NCBI GenBank assembly: GCA_005885565.1
Contig: VAXK01000104.1
Coordinates: 1 to 5,770, forward strand
Direction of reading: 5' to 3'
DNA length: 5,770 nt
Source of the DNA: Actinomycetota bacterium
GTDB lineage: Bacteria > Actinomycetota > Thermoleophilia > Gaiellales > Gaiellaceae
Positions 5,532 through 5,770 of this stretch are shown one piece after another. Both the position numbers and the translations under genes were made by a program. Position 1 is the first letter of the stretch, and every line of letters starts with the position of its first letter. The notes beneath the pieces are model-generated. The model saw only the letters and a list, made by a program, of their open reading frames with translations, made no database searches and was not told the DNA's origin.

Positions 5532-5770
5532 ATGACCGCCGACGAGCGCGCCGCCGCGCTCGGGCTCGAGATCCCGGAGATCCCGGAGCTTCCCTTCCGG
5601 CCGAAGCTCAGGCCCGTGCTCGTCCACGGCGGGCTCGCCTACCTCTCGGGGATCGGCCCGATCGGACTCACGGGCAGGGTCGGAGAGGACATGACGGTCG
5701 AGGACGGCTACGCGGCGGCGCGGACGACGGCGCTCCTCGCGCTGCGGCGCATCCTCGACGAGCTCGGCTC
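5532..5770 (+). CDS. RidA/YjgF/YER057c/UK114-family protein, 5' part
   Basis: Seventy-nine codons are visible before the window ends. The sequence shows a short N-terminal arm (MTADERAAALGLEIPEIP), then RPVLVHGGLAYLSGIGP (about 27-43), GRVGEDMTVEDGY (about 48-60) and AARTTALLALRRILDELG. This is the RidA pattern of a strand, a glycine turn and a helix carrying a G-x-VG-x-D-x-TVE-x-GY-x-AAR motif. RidA proteins form cytosolic trimers. The best-known members hydrolyse reactive enamine/imine intermediates from PLP enzymes. The version here resembles the non-archetypal subfamilies whose substrates are less clear, and the catalytic arginine region lies beyond the window. ATG 5532 is chosen because the alignment with the family begins shortly after it; the ribosome-binding site is weak. 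It is divergent from the hydrolase with 122 bases between starts, and no functional link is evident. Confidence 0.85.
   Translation, partial: MTADERAAALGLEIPEIPELPFRPKLRPVLVHGGLAYLSGIGPIGLTGRVGEDMTVEDGYAAARTTALLALRRILDELG

Noticed and set aside
5410..5533. Extension of the hydrolase upstream in the C-terminal frame to 5533
   Set aside because: That frame gives Arg-rich nonsense upstream of the frameshift, while the other frame gives clear amidase motifs preceded by a strong ribosome-binding site at 5417-5422.
1..5770. tRNA, rRNA, CRISPR arrays, insertion sequences, integrase sites
   Set aside because: No cloverleaf, regularly spaced repeat, transposase motif or terminal repeat was seen on either strand.

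Overview
The window is a dense, GC-rich stretch with almost no intergenic space. Codons nearly always end in G or C, GTG starts are used, and genes overlap by 4 to 17 bases. The IspH sequence and the fused CopC-CopD protein read as actinobacterial, and the style fits a deep actinobacterial lineage such as Thermoleophilia. That placement is inference, since no marker gene is present.

Layout. (1) 1-1316, plus strand: the tail of an unidentified gene overlaps ispH (64-936), the last enzyme of the MEP isoprenoid pathway. ispH overlaps a short, divergent YjbQ-family gene (933-1316) through a GTGA stop/start. (2) 1365-4289, plus strand: a probable four-gene membrane cluster. It holds an unidentified four-helix protein, an unidentified 95-residue two-helix protein, an unidentified six-helix protein with intramembrane-type histidines, and a CopC-CopD fusion for copper handling. 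The last three genes overlap one another. (3) 4286-5409, minus strand: a cell-wall hydrolase with an Amidase_3 domain and a C-terminal glucosaminidase domain. A one-base frameshift near 5060 splits it. Its stop shares a CTAG tetranucleotide with the copCD stop. (4) 5532-end, plus strand: the first 79 codons of a RidA/YjgF-family gene, divergent from the hydrolase.

Main points of interest. The ispH frame is intact and keeps all three cluster cysteines, but it lacks about 19 residues covering the SAHGVS segment, whose histidine binds substrate in E. coli IspH. Three uncharacterised membrane proteins sit directly upstream of copCD and look like a copper- or haem-related membrane module. A perfect 12-bp-arm palindrome containing two TTGCAA hexamers lies inside the last codons of copCD, where the protein tail also looks foreign to the family. 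The hydrolase has no signal peptide and a domain order seen in endolysin-like or non-classically exported enzymes. Its frameshift falls at a run of four Gs, where one extra base restores the whole protein.

No RNA gene, CRISPR array, insertion sequence or transposase was seen. No stretch longer than about 125 bases lacks a gene.
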